A stretch of DNA of 64,000 nt from Paenibacillus lutrae (GTDB taxonomy: Bacteria > Bacillota > Bacilli > Paenibacillales > NBRC-103111), in NCBI RefSeq assembly GCF_009757775.1, contig NZ_RHLK01000011.1, positions 62,001 to 126,000 on the forward strand, in the 5' to 3' direction. A program made the translations under genes and the position numbers. The notes beneath the pieces are model-generated. The model was not told the origin of the DNA, made no database searches, and was given only the letters and a program-made list of their open reading frames with translations. Within the stretch, counting starts at the first letter, position 1, and every line of letters begins with the position of its first letter. This document shows, piece after piece, positions 16,780 to 25,777 of this stretch.

Positions 16780-16880
16780 CCGTAAGTCCCCGGGGGCAGA
16801 ATGCAGAATAGCCCGTAAAGCGGACAAGAGCGGCAGTTTGATACGCAGTCAGGCGCAAGAGGCCGTATGCTTGGCGAATA

Positions 16881-16963
16881 ACAGGCAGGTAAGCCCCGCA
16901 TGACAGGCCGGTAAGCCCCGCATGACAGTCCAGGTAAGTCATCCGCATGACAGGCAGGTAAGC
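16881..16963 (+). repeat. Short tandem repeat, 22-bp unit
   Basis: Units begin ACAGGCAGGTAAGC and end CCGCATG: 16881-16902, 16903-16924 (one mismatch), 16925-16949 (25 bp, diverged) and a partial copy at 16950-16963. The array lies in the 3' region of msrA between its stop and the terminator at 17029. Units are adjacent without spacers, so it is not a CRISPR. Confidence 0.85.
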
Positions 16964-17028
16964 TGATTCGACGACGTTGTTGCAGGAGCAAGCTCGAAGG
17001 AATTGTGTGACAGAGTGTACAGATAGAT

Positions 17029-17060
17029 AGAGAGACCTGATCCGGATCAGGTCTCTCTTG
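17029..17060. terminator. Bidirectional terminator, perfect 30-bp palindrome
   Basis: AGAGAGACCTGATCC is followed directly by its reverse complement (17029-17058). It lies between convergent msrA and yvbH. Confidence 0.8.
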
Positions 17061-17083
17061 TTTAATGAAACGAATGTTTAGGA

Positions 17084-17698
17084 TTAGAAATGAATATAGC
17101 GCTCGAAAATCGGTGCAAAATCTTTGACTTTGTACTGCTTGTAGGATTTCTCCATCCATTCGTAGGCGGATTGATTAATACCGTTGAACTGTTCAACGAG
17201 ATTGCCCTCAAGCTTGTTGATGCTGCCCAGTGTATTGGCGGCGATGGCCAGGCTTTCTTTGGCATGGCCGAGCTTAATCTCATTGTCGTACGAGATCTCC
17301 GAGATTTTGTTTAATGATTTGTAGAGGTCTTTAATCTCTTCCAGATGCTTCTTATGCACGTCGATGCTGATGATACGATCACCGATGGTGAATTTGATTT
17401 CCACATCAAGGTCGACCGTTCCCGCCGTTTCGATCGAGACGGCACTGATTGGAGACAAGTAGTACGGGTAACGGTTAAGCGTACGCTTCTTACTGATCGC
17501 GCTGGTTCCATCCAGGTGGATGAGGGCAAGATTGGTGAAACAGTATTCATCGGATTTGGATTTAATCAGAAAATAAATTTTTTCGTTATCCTCATGCATC
17601 ACATAATCGTCGGCATCTACCTTATCGTAGTTCTCCGGCCGGATGACTGCACCGATATCGCTCAGACCGAGCATGTCGGCAGCTGCTTTTTTAAACAT
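17084..17698 (-). CDS. yvbH: PH-domain protein YvbH
   Basis: The 204-residue protein matches B. subtilis YvbH closely as I remember it, especially the N-terminal half (AAADMLGLSDIG, a DADDYVMHEDNEKIYFLIK segment, YCFTNLALIHLDG, KRTLNRYPY). The first 125 residues form a bacterial PH-like domain; the rest is a helical YvbH extension. No enzymatic residues are evident. The function of YvbH is unknown; bacterial PH domains are scaffolds in stress-related proteins. It is a single gene with its own start at 17698 and terminator at 17029. Confidence 0.88.
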   Translation of the reverse strand: MFKKAAADMLGLSDIGAVIRPENYDKVDADDYVMHEDNEKIYFLIKSKSDEYCFTNLALIHLDGTSAISKKRTLNRYPYYLSPISAVSIETAGTVDLDVEIKFTIGDRIISIDVHKKHLEEIKDLYKSLNKISEISYDNEIKLGHAKESLAIAANTLGSINKLEGNLVEQFNGINQSAYEWMEKSYKQYKVKDFAPIFERYIHF

Positions 17699-17867
17699 GA
17701 ACTTTCATCTCCGCTTCTTATCATATAAAATGTCGTATAAAATGGAACTTCCTATGGCTGATATTTCCATTATAGTACAAGAAGATCATGTGTGAGAAGG
17801 AAAATTCCAGACAGGTTTAGAATGGAATGGTCCGGCATAGATGGCTTCATTCTGAGGAGGAACTGGT

Positions 17868-18518
17868 ATGAGAATATGGGGCAGTCCGCTCGCTGATCCG
17901 GACGTGCTGAAGAACCGTTTAATGACCCTGGCGGCTTTGGATGTGATCCTGTCTTCGGATAAATGGCTGCGCGTGCATCGTTATGAGCCGCAGTGGAGGG
18001 GTGGAGCTGAGCTGGGTATCATAGATAACGGAGCGGGAGACGACTTGTATATCGTGTATGCACCGGAAGGGGTCATCATTAAAGGATTCGACCATCTGTC
18101 ACCAATGAGTCCGCATGCGGGAGAAGAATACGGAGTCTGGCCCGGTATATACGAAGAAACGCCCAAAGAACTGCTTGTCTACCTGGAGGATAACGAACTG
18201 TTCGAATATGAGGATGTGACCTTCTGCATCTGGCGGGAATCAGGAGATTCGCAGTGGCGGACAGGAGAGGTTGAGAATCCCGAGAGACTGGATGATGGCT
18301 CCGGATTCCTGCTGGGCAGATTGGAGGACACGCCGCAGCAGTATGCGGATTGGGCAGCGACTTATTATGACGAGCCTGTCCAACTGGATGCGGTACTTCA
18401 GATATTCAGCGGTTCTGCGATTACAGAGGAACTGATTGCCGCGCTGAATCCCAAGCGGGATGCAGAGGCTGCGCTGGAGGAACTGGATGCCCTTGGCATT
18501 CGGGAAAGCAGGGCGTGA
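17868..18518 (+). CDS. Conserved hypothetical protein
   Basis: The 216-residue protein is soluble, acidic and without signal peptide or membrane helices. The central part is rich in aromatic and Gly residues (RYEPQWRGGAELG, IVYAPEGVIIKGFDH, GVWPGIYE, CIWRESGDSQW) and the C-terminus is helical (ITEELIAALNPKRDAEAALEELDALG). This looks like a complete folded domain, but I do not recognise a family with known function; similar uncharacterised proteins occur across soil bacteria. Translation start ATG 17868 follows GAGGAGGA. No partner genes are linked. Confidence 0.7.
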   Translation: MRIWGSPLADPDVLKNRLMTLAALDVILSSDKWLRVHRYEPQWRGGAELGIIDNGAGDDLYIVYAPEGVIIKGFDHLSPMSPHAGEEYGVWPGIYEETPKELLVYLEDNELFEYEDVTFCIWRESGDSQWRTGEVENPERLDDGSGFLLGRLEDTPQQYADWAATYYDEPVQLDAVLQIFSGSAITEELIAALNPKRDAEAALEELDALGIRESRA

Positions 18519-18608
18519 TCATCTCAGCAGCTTGCAGACACACACATCTGTTGGAGCAGGAACGACAGGTTTTTTAGAAGCCTTATTTAGAGCAGATTAG
18601 GGTTGCCC

Positions 18609-18659
18609 GGAGAGCCCGTACGCCTGGGTCTGTTCCTGGCTCGTACGCGTCCGCTCTCC
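18609..18659. other. Long imperfect hairpin between convergent genes
   Basis: GGAGAG/CTCTCC outer and GTACG/CGTAC inner arms enclose a CCTGG-rich loop. No T-run is present on either side. It lies between the 18518 stop and the convergent gene ending at 18700 and may be a 3' end structure. Confidence 0.4.
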
Positions 18660-18699
18660 AGCGGCTAGTCTGTGAATTCCCCTCTTTCATTGATGAAAT

Positions 18700-19695
18700 C
18701 TAGTTGATCACGAAAAATTGGTTGCCAGGCTGTCCCATCCAGATGTATACCCCCATGAGTCCGAACAGCAGCACGCAGAAGTTGACTACTACGAAGGTAT
18801 AACGCAGCACGGGCCTGCGATGGAAATTGAACAGCGTCTTGGATTCGCCCCGGCCTTCAATCAGAAAGATGATCAACAGGGTATGGACGACGGTATGTCC
18901 GACGATTTCGGTGAAACCGAAAAAGGTCGTTGTGGACAGGAACACGCCGGTCAGGGCAAGGGCCGTGAAGCGGTTCATGAGGCCTACAATGAATGCCCAG
19001 GCAAGTCCTAATTCAATAAAAGCGCTGATCAAGACGAAATCTTCTACGGTGAAACCAAGTGTCGGAATGCCGTATTCGTGCATAAGCGAGCAGGCGAGCT
19101 TGGCCAGCGTCATTTTCTCCATTGATAGCCAGGCGAGTGATAATCCGGTAAAGGTATAGAGCACGGGGAGTGCGGATTTTTTCCACTTGGTGTTGATAAT
19201 AAGCAGGTAATAAATAATGCCGACATAGAACATATAATCCAGTGATTCGAACAGCCCGTATTTTGTTAGCGTATACATATAGAGGACCGTTAAAGCAATA
19301 CCGCTTACAAATAACAATTTCCTGTGAAGGAGGCTTAGAATGGCTATGCTGAGTACGGCATAGACCCACCACTGTTCGGATACAAAGGTCGGCGCAAGGA
19401 AACTGCCGGTACTAAGCTGCAAAAGCAGTCCCAAACCGAGACCGATGCGCAGAATAGGAACCTGAAAGCGCTTTAGTCGATCCAAAAAAAGATGAACTTT
19501 GCGAATTAGACTGATCCGCTCCAACCGTTCGTTGAAAAAAGCGGACAGAAGCAGAACGACCAAGGTGAAGCCCAGCCAGAATAGAAAGATTGGGGTGATA
19601 ACTTTAGCCATGGGCATCGGATGCCAATCCATATCCTCCGTAAACCATTTGACGTGCATGTACAATCCGTTCCAATTCGGAACCCATCCATTCAT
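18700..19695 (-). CDS. DoxX-like multi-pass membrane protein
   Basis: The 331-residue protein has about eight hydrophobic helices after an amphipathic N-terminus. The first helix is at about 33-53 and the last at about 300-322. The layout and segments such as ILRIGLGLGLLLQLSTG, ELGLAWAFIVGLMNRFTALAL and GHTVVHTLLIIFLIEGRG (the last with paired His) suggest a DoxX/SURF4-like protein. Members are redox-linked or of unknown role. ATG 19695 follows AAAGGAG by 10 nt; the GTG at 19701 is too close to it. Single gene. Confidence 0.7.
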   Translation of the reverse strand: MNGWVPNWNGLYMHVKWFTEDMDWHPMPMAKVITPIFLFWLGFTLVVLLLSAFFNERLERISLIRKVHLFLDRLKRFQVPILRIGLGLGLLLQLSTGSFLAPTFVSEQWWVYAVLSIAILSLLHRKLLFVSGIALTVLYMYTLTKYGLFESLDYMFYVGIIYYLLIINTKWKKSALPVLYTFTGLSLAWLSMEKMTLAKLACSLMHEYGIPTLGFTVEDFVLISAFIELGLAWAFIVGLMNRFTALALTGVFLSTTTFFGFTEIVGHTVVHTLLIIFLIEGRGESKTLFNFHRRPVLRYTFVVVNFCVLLFGLMGVYIWMGQPGNQFFVIN

Positions 19696-20267
19696 AAACA
19701 CTCATCTCCTTTGCATGCGAAAGATGTCGATAAAGCCGCAGGTCCCGTACTTCATTCCTATGGGAAAGCGTTAAAGCATCTTTTTTCGTAAACTCTATCT
19801 TATTGATAGTTTTTGTTTGTGTCCTTTATTCCAATTTATAGTATCATATCCAAATAGAATTGCAATCGACAATTTATGAGTCTTGAAAACAAATCCAAAA
19901 CTTTTGTAAAAATTTTATAAAAAAAGCACAAATTTTGATAGAAAAAAAGACACTATTCAACTAAATTCGACAATGAGTAGATGTTTCCGACATAAATATA
20001 TAAATAAAGCGGAATAATTCTCCAGTAAATGACGTTCTCTTATTTATAGAAATTATTAAATAGTAATGAAAATTAATTTATAATAGTTACCAGTTGATTA
20101 TTCTTTTTACTAAAAAATCCATTTTTCTAAGTGTCTGAAGAGCTCCGGATTTTATCGTAAATCTGCGCGGAGAAAACCGTTTCGCTTCATAATTCTAAGC
20201 GGAGGGTAAGAGAGTACACATAAGCAGCAATCACGATCAACTCTCTCTAACGGAGGTGCTATACAAC
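19696..20267. other. AT-rich intergenic region
   Basis: No gene seen. Long A/T tracts (about 19860-20130) separate the DoxX-like gene from the GNAT gene. Just upstream of the GNAT start an AGAGAGT/ACTCTCT inverted repeat (about 20209-20248) could form a leader hairpin ahead of the GGAGG site. Confidence 0.6.
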
Positions 20268-20642
20268 ATGGAAGAGCAAAGAAAAGCGACTGAGGGAACA
20301 ACCGAGGAAGTCAGTGTGCAGAAACAGGGCAACAGTTACGTGCTTACGGGCAGAGAAGGCAAGGTAGGGGAAATCACCTATCAAATGGTTGATGTAGGTA
20401 CCTGGGTGATTGATCACACGTATATTGATCCCCGTTACCGCGGTCATAATCTCGCAAGGCAGCTGCTTAACATGGTGGTGGACGAAGCGAGAGAAAAAGG
20501 CCGTAAAATTATTCCGTCCTGTTCCTTTGCATTGGAGCAGTTTGAGCAGAATCCGGAATACGCGGATGTATGGGATAACAAGACATCGACGAAATATGCC
20601 GATCCGTATAGTTCGGACAGCGTTTCTCAATCGGGACCCTAA
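20268..20642 (+). CDS. YjdJ-type GNAT N-acetyltransferase
   Basis: The 124-residue protein has the compact GNAT fold of the YjdJ/GNAT_CG group. There is a hydrophilic N-terminus (1-20), two strands (SYVLTGREGKVGEITYQ), then DHTYIDPRYRGHNLARQLL, which contains the acetyl-CoA binding loop, and an EKGRKIIPSCSFALEQF strand with a Cys. Acceptor unknown. ATG 20268 follows GGAGGTG at 9 nt; the in-frame GTG at 20256 lies within that site. A paralogue with the same core lies at 61354. Confidence 0.85.
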   Translation: MEEQRKATEGTTEEVSVQKQGNSYVLTGREGKVGEITYQMVDVGTWVIDHTYIDPRYRGHNLARQLLNMVVDEAREKGRKIIPSCSFALEQFEQNPEYADVWDNKTSTKYADPYSSDSVSQSGP

Positions 20643-20675
20643 GAATGAAGAAGCTGCACAGCTCATCTAAGGCTT

Positions 20676-20704
20676 GGCTTGCGCCGTGTGCGCAGGCCTT
20701 TTTT
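20676..20704 (+). terminator. Terminator of the GNAT gene
   Basis: GGCTTGCGC pairs with GCGCAGGCC followed by TTTTTT. Confidence 0.88.
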
Positions 20705-20875
20705 GCACGCATGCTGCGCGGCGGCCAGGGTATCTACAGGCAGAGCCAGACAATGCTGAAGCCGGCCTGCTCGCTGTGAATTGGCTTGCGCATGGGCGTT
20801 TCTCATGTTAAGAACGGCAATTGTGCGGTTCCGCGGAAAAAAGATAATGTTTTACTGAGGATTTATGTAAACTCG

Positions 20876-20884
20876 TGGTATAAT
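20876..20884 (+). promoter_or_regulatory. Extended -10 promoter of the small HTH gene
   Basis: TGGTATAAT has the TGn extension and a perfect TATAAT, 45 nt before the start codon; the -35 is weak. Confidence 0.6.
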
Positions 20885-20928
20885 AAAGGTTCTACCATTT
20901 AAGATCTAATAGAAGGGCTGTCTGTATA

Positions 20929-21156
20929 ATGAATGCAGGTAAAGATTGGAACCAAAAAGTAAAGCAAACGTTTAATGCAACGAGCAATGTAGCGGTTTTA
21001 ACGCTTACCGAGGCAGGAGAACTACTGGGCCTTTCCAAGGATCAAATGAAGGTGTATGTCGATAAAAACAACCTGACCAAGGTACGGATCATGAGAAGCG
21101 TCCACAGGTATCTCCTGCTGAAAAGTGAAATAGATAAGATCGTAAACACCAAGTAA
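20929..21156 (+). CDS. Small excisionase/MerR-like HTH protein
   Basis: The 75-residue protein has a helix-turn-helix core VLTLTEAGELLGLSKDQMKVYVDKN (given here by position: residues 23-47) followed by a wing strand and a C-terminal helix, the layout of excisionase-type MerR-like DNA-binding proteins. No integrase or phage gene is nearby, so it is more likely a small chromosomal regulator. It has its own extended -10 promoter and terminator. Confidence 0.7.
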   Translation: MNAGKDWNQKVKQTFNATSNVAVLTLTEAGELLGLSKDQMKVYVDKNNLTKVRIMRSVHRYLLLKSEIDKIVNTK

Positions 21157-21171
21157 TGAAGCAGGGAAGCT

Positions 21172-21203
21172 GCACTGAGCCTAACAGGATCGGTGCTTTT
21201 TTG
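21172..21203 (+). terminator. Terminator of the small HTH gene
   Basis: GCACTGAGCC pairs with GGATCGGTGC (two mismatches) followed by TTTTTT. Confidence 0.8.
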
Positions 21204-21281
21204 TATGTTTATTTGTAGAATAGATCCAAGGTACTCAAGGCCAGACTGAAAAAATGAGTCCGTTTGGAAAGGGGCTTTCCT

Positions 21282-22568
21282 TTGACGACCACCCGCATTC
21301 CCTGCAAAAGTGAAAACTGTGCGGCTGCCATTCTGCCGGCCACGGCAGATAAAACGGGCGGCTATTGCATGCCCTGCCAGCAAGCGATGAAACGGCGGGA
21401 GCAGGAGGAGTATATCCGGCTTAACCGCAAGGACATCAACCTCTACGAGAATGTTACGGATCCCGTTGAAATTCTGAAGATCATGTATACCCCGAGGCAG
21501 CGAAATGTGCTGGAGAACTATATTCCATATGACAAGAGCGCCGAACAGCTTTACCGCATGCTCTCGAAGCACGATGTGGCTAAGCTGAAAGCTTATACCG
21601 CGGAATTAATCGGGCAGGGCAGGATGGACCAGGCAGAGGAGATACTTCTCTCTCTTGCCTGTTTTGCTGAGGTGCCGATTGCCGAATTTCTGGGAGACCT
21701 CATTCGTGAGCAGCGGTATTACCCGGGAATTCTGTACCGGCAGGCACCCGCCGGGATCAGAGATCACTTGATCCGCGAGATTGACACGGATGCAGGAAGC
21801 CGCAACCACCTGCTGCTTGCCCTGGCCTGGATCGGGGACGAGACGGTCGTGGAGCTGTTTCACAGGTGGCGTACAGAGCCTCCGGTATGGCGCGGGGAGC
21901 TGTATGTGGCGCCCGAGCTATACGCGCATGAAGCCGGCTGGGAACTGACGGAAGACGGGCAGCGGAGGGATTTATTCTACAAGACCAGCTATCCGTTTGA
22001 ACAAGGTGCCTCTGCCCCGGATGACGCCGCTGTTCTCCTGACAGAGAGTGGGCAGGGCTGTCCGTGGTGCGAACGGCCGCTAGCGGTCTTGTTCGACCTC
22101 AATCTGGCTCATCCCTCGCTGGAGTTTCTGCGAATCCGGGGTGAGAGGCTGAAGATCGCCGCCTGTCTGAGCTGCAACTGCTACGGATATATGTATACGG
22201 ATGTGGAGACAGACGGGACTTTTACCTGGAGCGCGCATAACGGGAAACCGGCGGGCGTGGGAGAGACCGGAGAGGGCGGGGATATCTGCGGCAGCAGTGC
22301 TCCCCGCTCGCTGAGGCTATCCGCTGAGCCGCGCGGACCTTATTATGCCGCTGTATGGACATTGGAGCCTGCGGCATCCTCTCAAGTAGGCGGACACCCG
22401 GCCTGGATTCAGGACGCGGAATACCCGGACTGCCCGGAATGTTCCCGGGCAATGAAGTTCATTGCGCAGATGAACGGCGAGGACGTGGAAGAGTACGGCG
22501 AGGGGATTTACTACGGCTTCCTGTGTCAGCCCTGCCGGATAGCGGCGGTGCATTATCAGCAGACTTAG
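21282..22568 (+). CDS. Large Cys-rich protein with HEAT-like and CxxC segments, unknown
   Basis: The 428-residue protein has no signal or membrane segment. An N-terminal zinc-ribbon-like pair (CKSENC, then YCMPC) is followed by a helical, HEAT-repeat-like region (about 60-190; ILLSLACFAEVPIAEFLGDLI, LALAWIGDETVVELF). The C-terminal half has three further Cys pairs: CPWC, CLSCNC, and CPEC with CQPC. The end (VGGHPAWIQDAEYPDCPEC onward) recalls DUF1963/PDCD2-like domains by eye. No known function. The frame has no ATG start; TTG 21282 follows GGAAAGGGG by 7 nt and is my choice; TTG 21264 lies before that site. Single gene. Confidence 0.65.
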   Translation: MTTTRIPCKSENCAAAILPATADKTGGYCMPCQQAMKRREQEEYIRLNRKDINLYENVTDPVEILKIMYTPRQRNVLENYIPYDKSAEQLYRMLSKHDVAKLKAYTAELIGQGRMDQAEEILLSLACFAEVPIAEFLGDLIREQRYYPGILYRQAPAGIRDHLIREIDTDAGSRNHLLLALAWIGDETVVELFHRWRTEPPVWRGELYVAPELYAHEAGWELTEDGQRRDLFYKTSYPFEQGASAPDDAAVLLTESGQGCPWCERPLAVLFDLNLAHPSLEFLRIRGERLKIAACLSCNCYGYMYTDVETDGTFTWSAHNGKPAGVGETGEGGDICGSSAPRSLRLSAEPRGPYYAAVWTLEPAASSQVGGHPAWIQDAEYPDCPECSRAMKFIAQMNGEDVEEYGEGIYYGFLCQPCRIAAVHYQQT

Positions 22569-22672
22569 GCTGCCGCGGCAGAAGTGCAGCCCGGAACCTT
22601 GCCCGAAGTGCAAGAACGCAGAAACAGTCGGCAATCCTTTAGGGGATCTTCCCGATATTGAAGCCGTTGCAG

Positions 22673-23521
22673 TTACTCCTCCAGATAATCCGCCGGTTCC
22701 CGGCAGCTGGACGGCGAAGAACCGGTGACTTTCTTGAACATCTTGGAGAAAAGAAACGGGTCGGTGTAGCCGACGGACCGGGCCACATCGCTGACGGTCA
22801 GCTCCTTGCTGCTGCGGAGCAGTTGAACGGCCCGGTTCATGCGGTATTCCAGCAGATAAATCTGCAGGGATACGCCGAACCGGACCTTGAACAGGCTGGA
22901 CAAGTACGTCCGGTCCAGCCCGACGAAGCGGGCAATGTCCGCGATGGAGATGCGTTGGCTGTAGCTGCTCTCCATGTACTCGATCGCCTTGCTAACGTAG
23001 GCCTCCTTCGTATTGGAGGGCTCCGGACCGGCGGCCGCCGAAGGAGAGCAGCGGATCAGCTCGGCGATCAGCCGGTACAGCGTGCTCTGGCTGAGCAGAT
23101 CGCCGTGGGGCTCGGCGAGGGCGCTCTCCAGCTCGCTGTAGAACAGCTCCAGCCAGCTGTCCTTGCCCGCATCGAAGACGGGATCTTCGGAGGACAAATG
23201 AGCCCGCTGCATGAATGCTTTGGCATGCAGCCCTTTGAAACCGACCCAGGAATAAGTCCATGGGTCGGTTTGGTCTGCCCGGTAATAGACAAGCGTACCG
23301 GGCAGAATCAGAAACCCCTGCCCGGCGGTCAGCGTATACGTCTTGTCACCGGTCCGGTAGGAGCCCGATCCGCTGTGGACGTAGTGCAGGATGTAGGAAT
23401 CGCGCAGACCCGGACCCCAGAAGTGTCCGGGAGGACAGTCCTGCCTGCCGAAGAATAGCAGGCTGAGGTCCATCTGGCCCTGCAGGGAATGCCTGGAGCT
23501 GACGACATTAATTTGAGCCAT
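22673..23521 (-). CDS. AraC-family regulator (probable MelR/MsmR-type)
   Basis: The 282-residue protein has an N-terminal cupin-like sugar-sensing domain (about 20-150; YILHYVHSGSGSYRTGD, GFLILPGTLVYY) and two C-terminal HTH motifs: ISIADIARFVGLDRTYL (about 195-211) and LTVSDVARSVGYTDPFLF (about 243-260). I chose ATG 23521 (GAGGT just upstream); ATG 23641 would add 40 residues of unlike composition. Divergent from melA across 293 nt, so it probably activates melA in response to an alpha-galactoside. No clear consensus -35 or operator could be read in that gap. Confidence 0.85.
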   Translation of the reverse strand: MAQINVVSSRHSLQGQMDLSLLFFGRQDCPPGHFWGPGLRDSYILHYVHSGSGSYRTGDKTYTLTAGQGFLILPGTLVYYRADQTDPWTYSWVGFKGLHAKAFMQRAHLSSEDPVFDAGKDSWLELFYSELESALAEPHGDLLSQSTLYRLIAELIRCSPSAAAGPEPSNTKEAYVSKAIEYMESSYSQRISIADIARFVGLDRTYLSSLFKVRFGVSLQIYLLEYRMNRAVQLLRSSKELTVSDVARSVGYTDPFLFSKMFKKVTGSSPSSCREPADYLEE

Positions 23522-23814
23522 GGAGTACCTCAATTCCTTCCGTTGACGGGCAAGTAAATGTGCCGGATGAGGAGTTCTGCTAAGATGCAGCCCCTCATGT
23601 GGCGAATGCGATAGACGAATGCTGGACTGCCTGTAATCCATCTAACATAGATCATAACAAATAAAAGGATGGAATAGGGAGAATAAACGGATTCGGAAAT
23701 TGGATTATGACATGCAGTCAAGGGGTTACTCCATGTTCTTCCCGCGCTGCCCCGTTTATAGTTAGGTTAATTCCTATCCTACCAAGTTCCAACTTAAACG
23801 GAGGCGAACTTACG

Positions 23815-25113
23815 ATGTCCAAAATCACATTCCTGGGTGCGGGGAGCACTGTTTTTGCCAAAAATGTTCTGGGTGATGTCATGCTGACGGAAGCTCTTCA
23901 AGGATTTGAGTTGGCTTTATACGATATTGACGCCGGGCGTCTGAAAGATTCGGAGCAATTGCTGCAGAGTATGAAGCAGACCCTCGGAAGCAGCTGCACA
24001 GTCAAAGCCTACACAGACCGGAAGGCAGCCCTGCGGGACGCGAAGTATGTCATTAATGCGATCCAGGTAGGGGGCTATGACCCGTGTACGATTACGGATT
24101 TTGAAATCCCGAAGAAGTACGGCCTGCGTCAGACAATTGCGGATACGCTTGGAGTCGGGGGCATTTTCCGGAATCTGCGAACGATCCCCGTTATGCTTGA
24201 TTTCGCCCAGGATATTCAGGAGGTATGTCCGGACGCGTGGTTCCTGAATTATACGAATCCGATGGCCGTGCTGACCAGTGTCATGAATACAGTCGGCGGT
24301 GTCCGGACGGTCGGCCTCTGTCACAGTGTGCAGAAATGCGTGTCGGAGCTGTTCGAAGCGCTGGATATGGACCAGACGGGTGTCCAGTCGAAGATCGCAG
24401 GCATTAACCATATGGCCTGGCTGCTTGAAGTGAAGAAGGGCGGCGTCGACCTGTATCCGGAGATTAAGCGCCGTGCCGCCCAGAAGCAGAAGGAGGGGCA
24501 CGATGATAGCGTGCGCTTCGAGCTGATGCTGCGTTTTGGCTACTATGTCACGGAATCGTCGGAGCATAATGCGGAGTACCATCCTTATTTTATTAAGCGC
24601 AGCTATCCCGAGCTCATTGAGCGTTTCCGTATCCCGCTGGATGAATATCCGCGCCGCTGCGTGAATCAGATTAACGGCTGGGCATCGATGCGCGAGAAGC
24701 TGCTCGCGAGCGGGAACATCGGGCACACGCGCAGTCATGAGTATGCTTCCCGCATTCTGGATGCGATGGAGACCGATAAGCCGTACAAGATCGGCGGCAA
24801 CGTGATGAATACGGGCCTTATTACCAATCTGCCCGGTGAAGCCTGTGTCGAGGTGCCCTGTCTCGTTGACGCTTCCGGTGTGACGCCGACTTATGTGGGC
24901 GCCCTCCCTCCGCAGCTGGCTGCGCTGAACCGGACCAGCATTAATACCCAGCTGCTCACCATCGAGGCCGCCGTAACCGGCCGCAAGGAGCACATTTACC
25001 ACGCCGCTTTGCTGGACCCGCATACGTCCGCGGAACTGTCCATAGACGACATCGTTTCATTGTGCGATGACCTTATCGAAGCGCACGGCAGCTGGCTGCC
25101 GGCTTTTAAATAG
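23815..25113 (+). CDS. melA: Alpha-galactosidase, GH4 family
   Basis: The 432-residue protein, the length of B. subtilis MelA, belongs to GH4, whose members use NAD+ and Mn2+ for a redox-elimination mechanism. Visible: dinucleotide motif FLGAGSTVFAKN at the start, NYTNPMAVLT (about 149-158), the metal-binding GLCHS (about 172-176) and GINHMAWLLE (about 196-205). It cleaves alpha-1,6-galactosides such as melibiose or raffinose in the cytosol. ATG 23815 follows ACGGAGG; longer in-frame starts are unlikely. Divergent AraC regulator; no dedicated transporter in the window. A terminator follows at 25229. Confidence 0.93.
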   Translation: MSKITFLGAGSTVFAKNVLGDVMLTEALQGFELALYDIDAGRLKDSEQLLQSMKQTLGSSCTVKAYTDRKAALRDAKYVINAIQVGGYDPCTITDFEIPKKYGLRQTIADTLGVGGIFRNLRTIPVMLDFAQDIQEVCPDAWFLNYTNPMAVLTSVMNTVGGVRTVGLCHSVQKCVSELFEALDMDQTGVQSKIAGINHMAWLLEVKKGGVDLYPEIKRRAAQKQKEGHDDSVRFELMLRFGYYVTESSEHNAEYHPYFIKRSYPELIERFRIPLDEYPRRCVNQINGWASMREKLLASGNIGHTRSHEYASRILDAMETDKPYKIGGNVMNTGLITNLPGEACVEVPCLVDASGVTPTYVGALPPQLAALNRTSINTQLLTIEAAVTGRKEHIYHAALLDPHTSAELSIDDIVSLCDDLIEAHGSWLPAFK

Positions 25114-25228
25114 GGCCTTCCAGATTTCTAATAAGGCCTGCCGGATCCTGCCCGATTCCAGTGAAACAACAGGCTTATATTTCATCAATATGAACCGTAA
25201 TTTGTAGAATGAAGAAGGAAGAAATACA

Positions 25229-25270
25229 AGGTCCGTTCTGCCCGGAATCCAAAGGGGAGGCGGACTTTTT
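25229..25270 (+). terminator. Terminator after melA
   Basis: AAGGTCCG..CC pairs with GG..CGGACTT followed by TTTG. Confidence 0.75.
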
Positions 25271-25335
25271 GTTGTGCCCGGCTGTGTTTTGAAATATTTT
25301 GTCACCGAAAATAACGCATAACGAAGAAAAACTTC

Positions 25336-25365
25336 TTGATTTTATTTACAGTAAAATTATAGAAT
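25336..25365 (+). promoter_or_regulatory. Sigma-A-like promoter of the winged-helix gene
   Basis: TTGATT (25336-25341) with TATAGA (16-bp spacer) or TAGAAT (18-bp spacer), in AT-rich DNA 65 nt before the start codon. Confidence 0.55.
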
Positions 25366-25431
25366 AAATTTAAAATAAAGTAATTTAGCGTGGCGTGATT
25401 CCATGAATCCCGATAAAGGAAGGTGGAGTGC

Positions 25432-25764
25432 ATGAACGAACACAAAATTTATCTGAGAGAAAACTGTTTTATCGATTTTAAAAAATCGATTTTTATGAAG
25501 AAAGATCTGCCGTGTGCCTTGACGCAGAATGAAATTCGGTTACTCGAACTATTAACGGCAAACTCAGGCCAAATCGTAACGTACACCGCTTTACTGGCGA
25601 TTTTTTATGATGAAATCGAATCGAGAAATCTGCATGTACATATGAGCCGCCTTCGCAAGAAAATCGAGGAGGTTCCGAGAAAACCTATCAATTTGCTTTC
25701 CGTGAGGGGGATCGGTTATATATTGGTCGTTCAAGATCCGGAGATTCAGAGATGTGCGAAATAA
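25432..25764 (+). CDS. Receiver-less OmpR/PhoB-type winged-helix regulator
   Basis: The 110-residue protein consists only of a Trans_reg_C winged-helix domain. The pattern LTQNEIRLLELLTANSGQIV (about 31-50) starts the domain, RNLHVHMSRLRKKIEEV carries the recognition helix and SVRGIGYILVV the wing. A normal OmpR regulator has a receiver domain in front; here the protein starts just before the DNA-binding part, with ATG 25432 after AAGGAAGGTGGAG. Activity therefore cannot be set by Asp phosphorylation. It lies upstream of the amidase gene on the same strand, with an elaborate inverted-repeat structure between them, so it may control that gene. Confidence 0.8.
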   Translation: MNEHKIYLRENCFIDFKKSIFMKKDLPCALTQNEIRLLELLTANSGQIVTYTALLAIFYDEIESRNLHVHMSRLRKKIEEVPRKPINLLSVRGIGYILVVQDPEIQRCAK

Positions 25765-25777
25765 AGGCGGCGTGGAA

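Noticed and set aside
16881-16963. Tandem units as a possible CRISPR array
   Set aside because: Units are directly adjacent with no spacers and vary in length; no cas genes.
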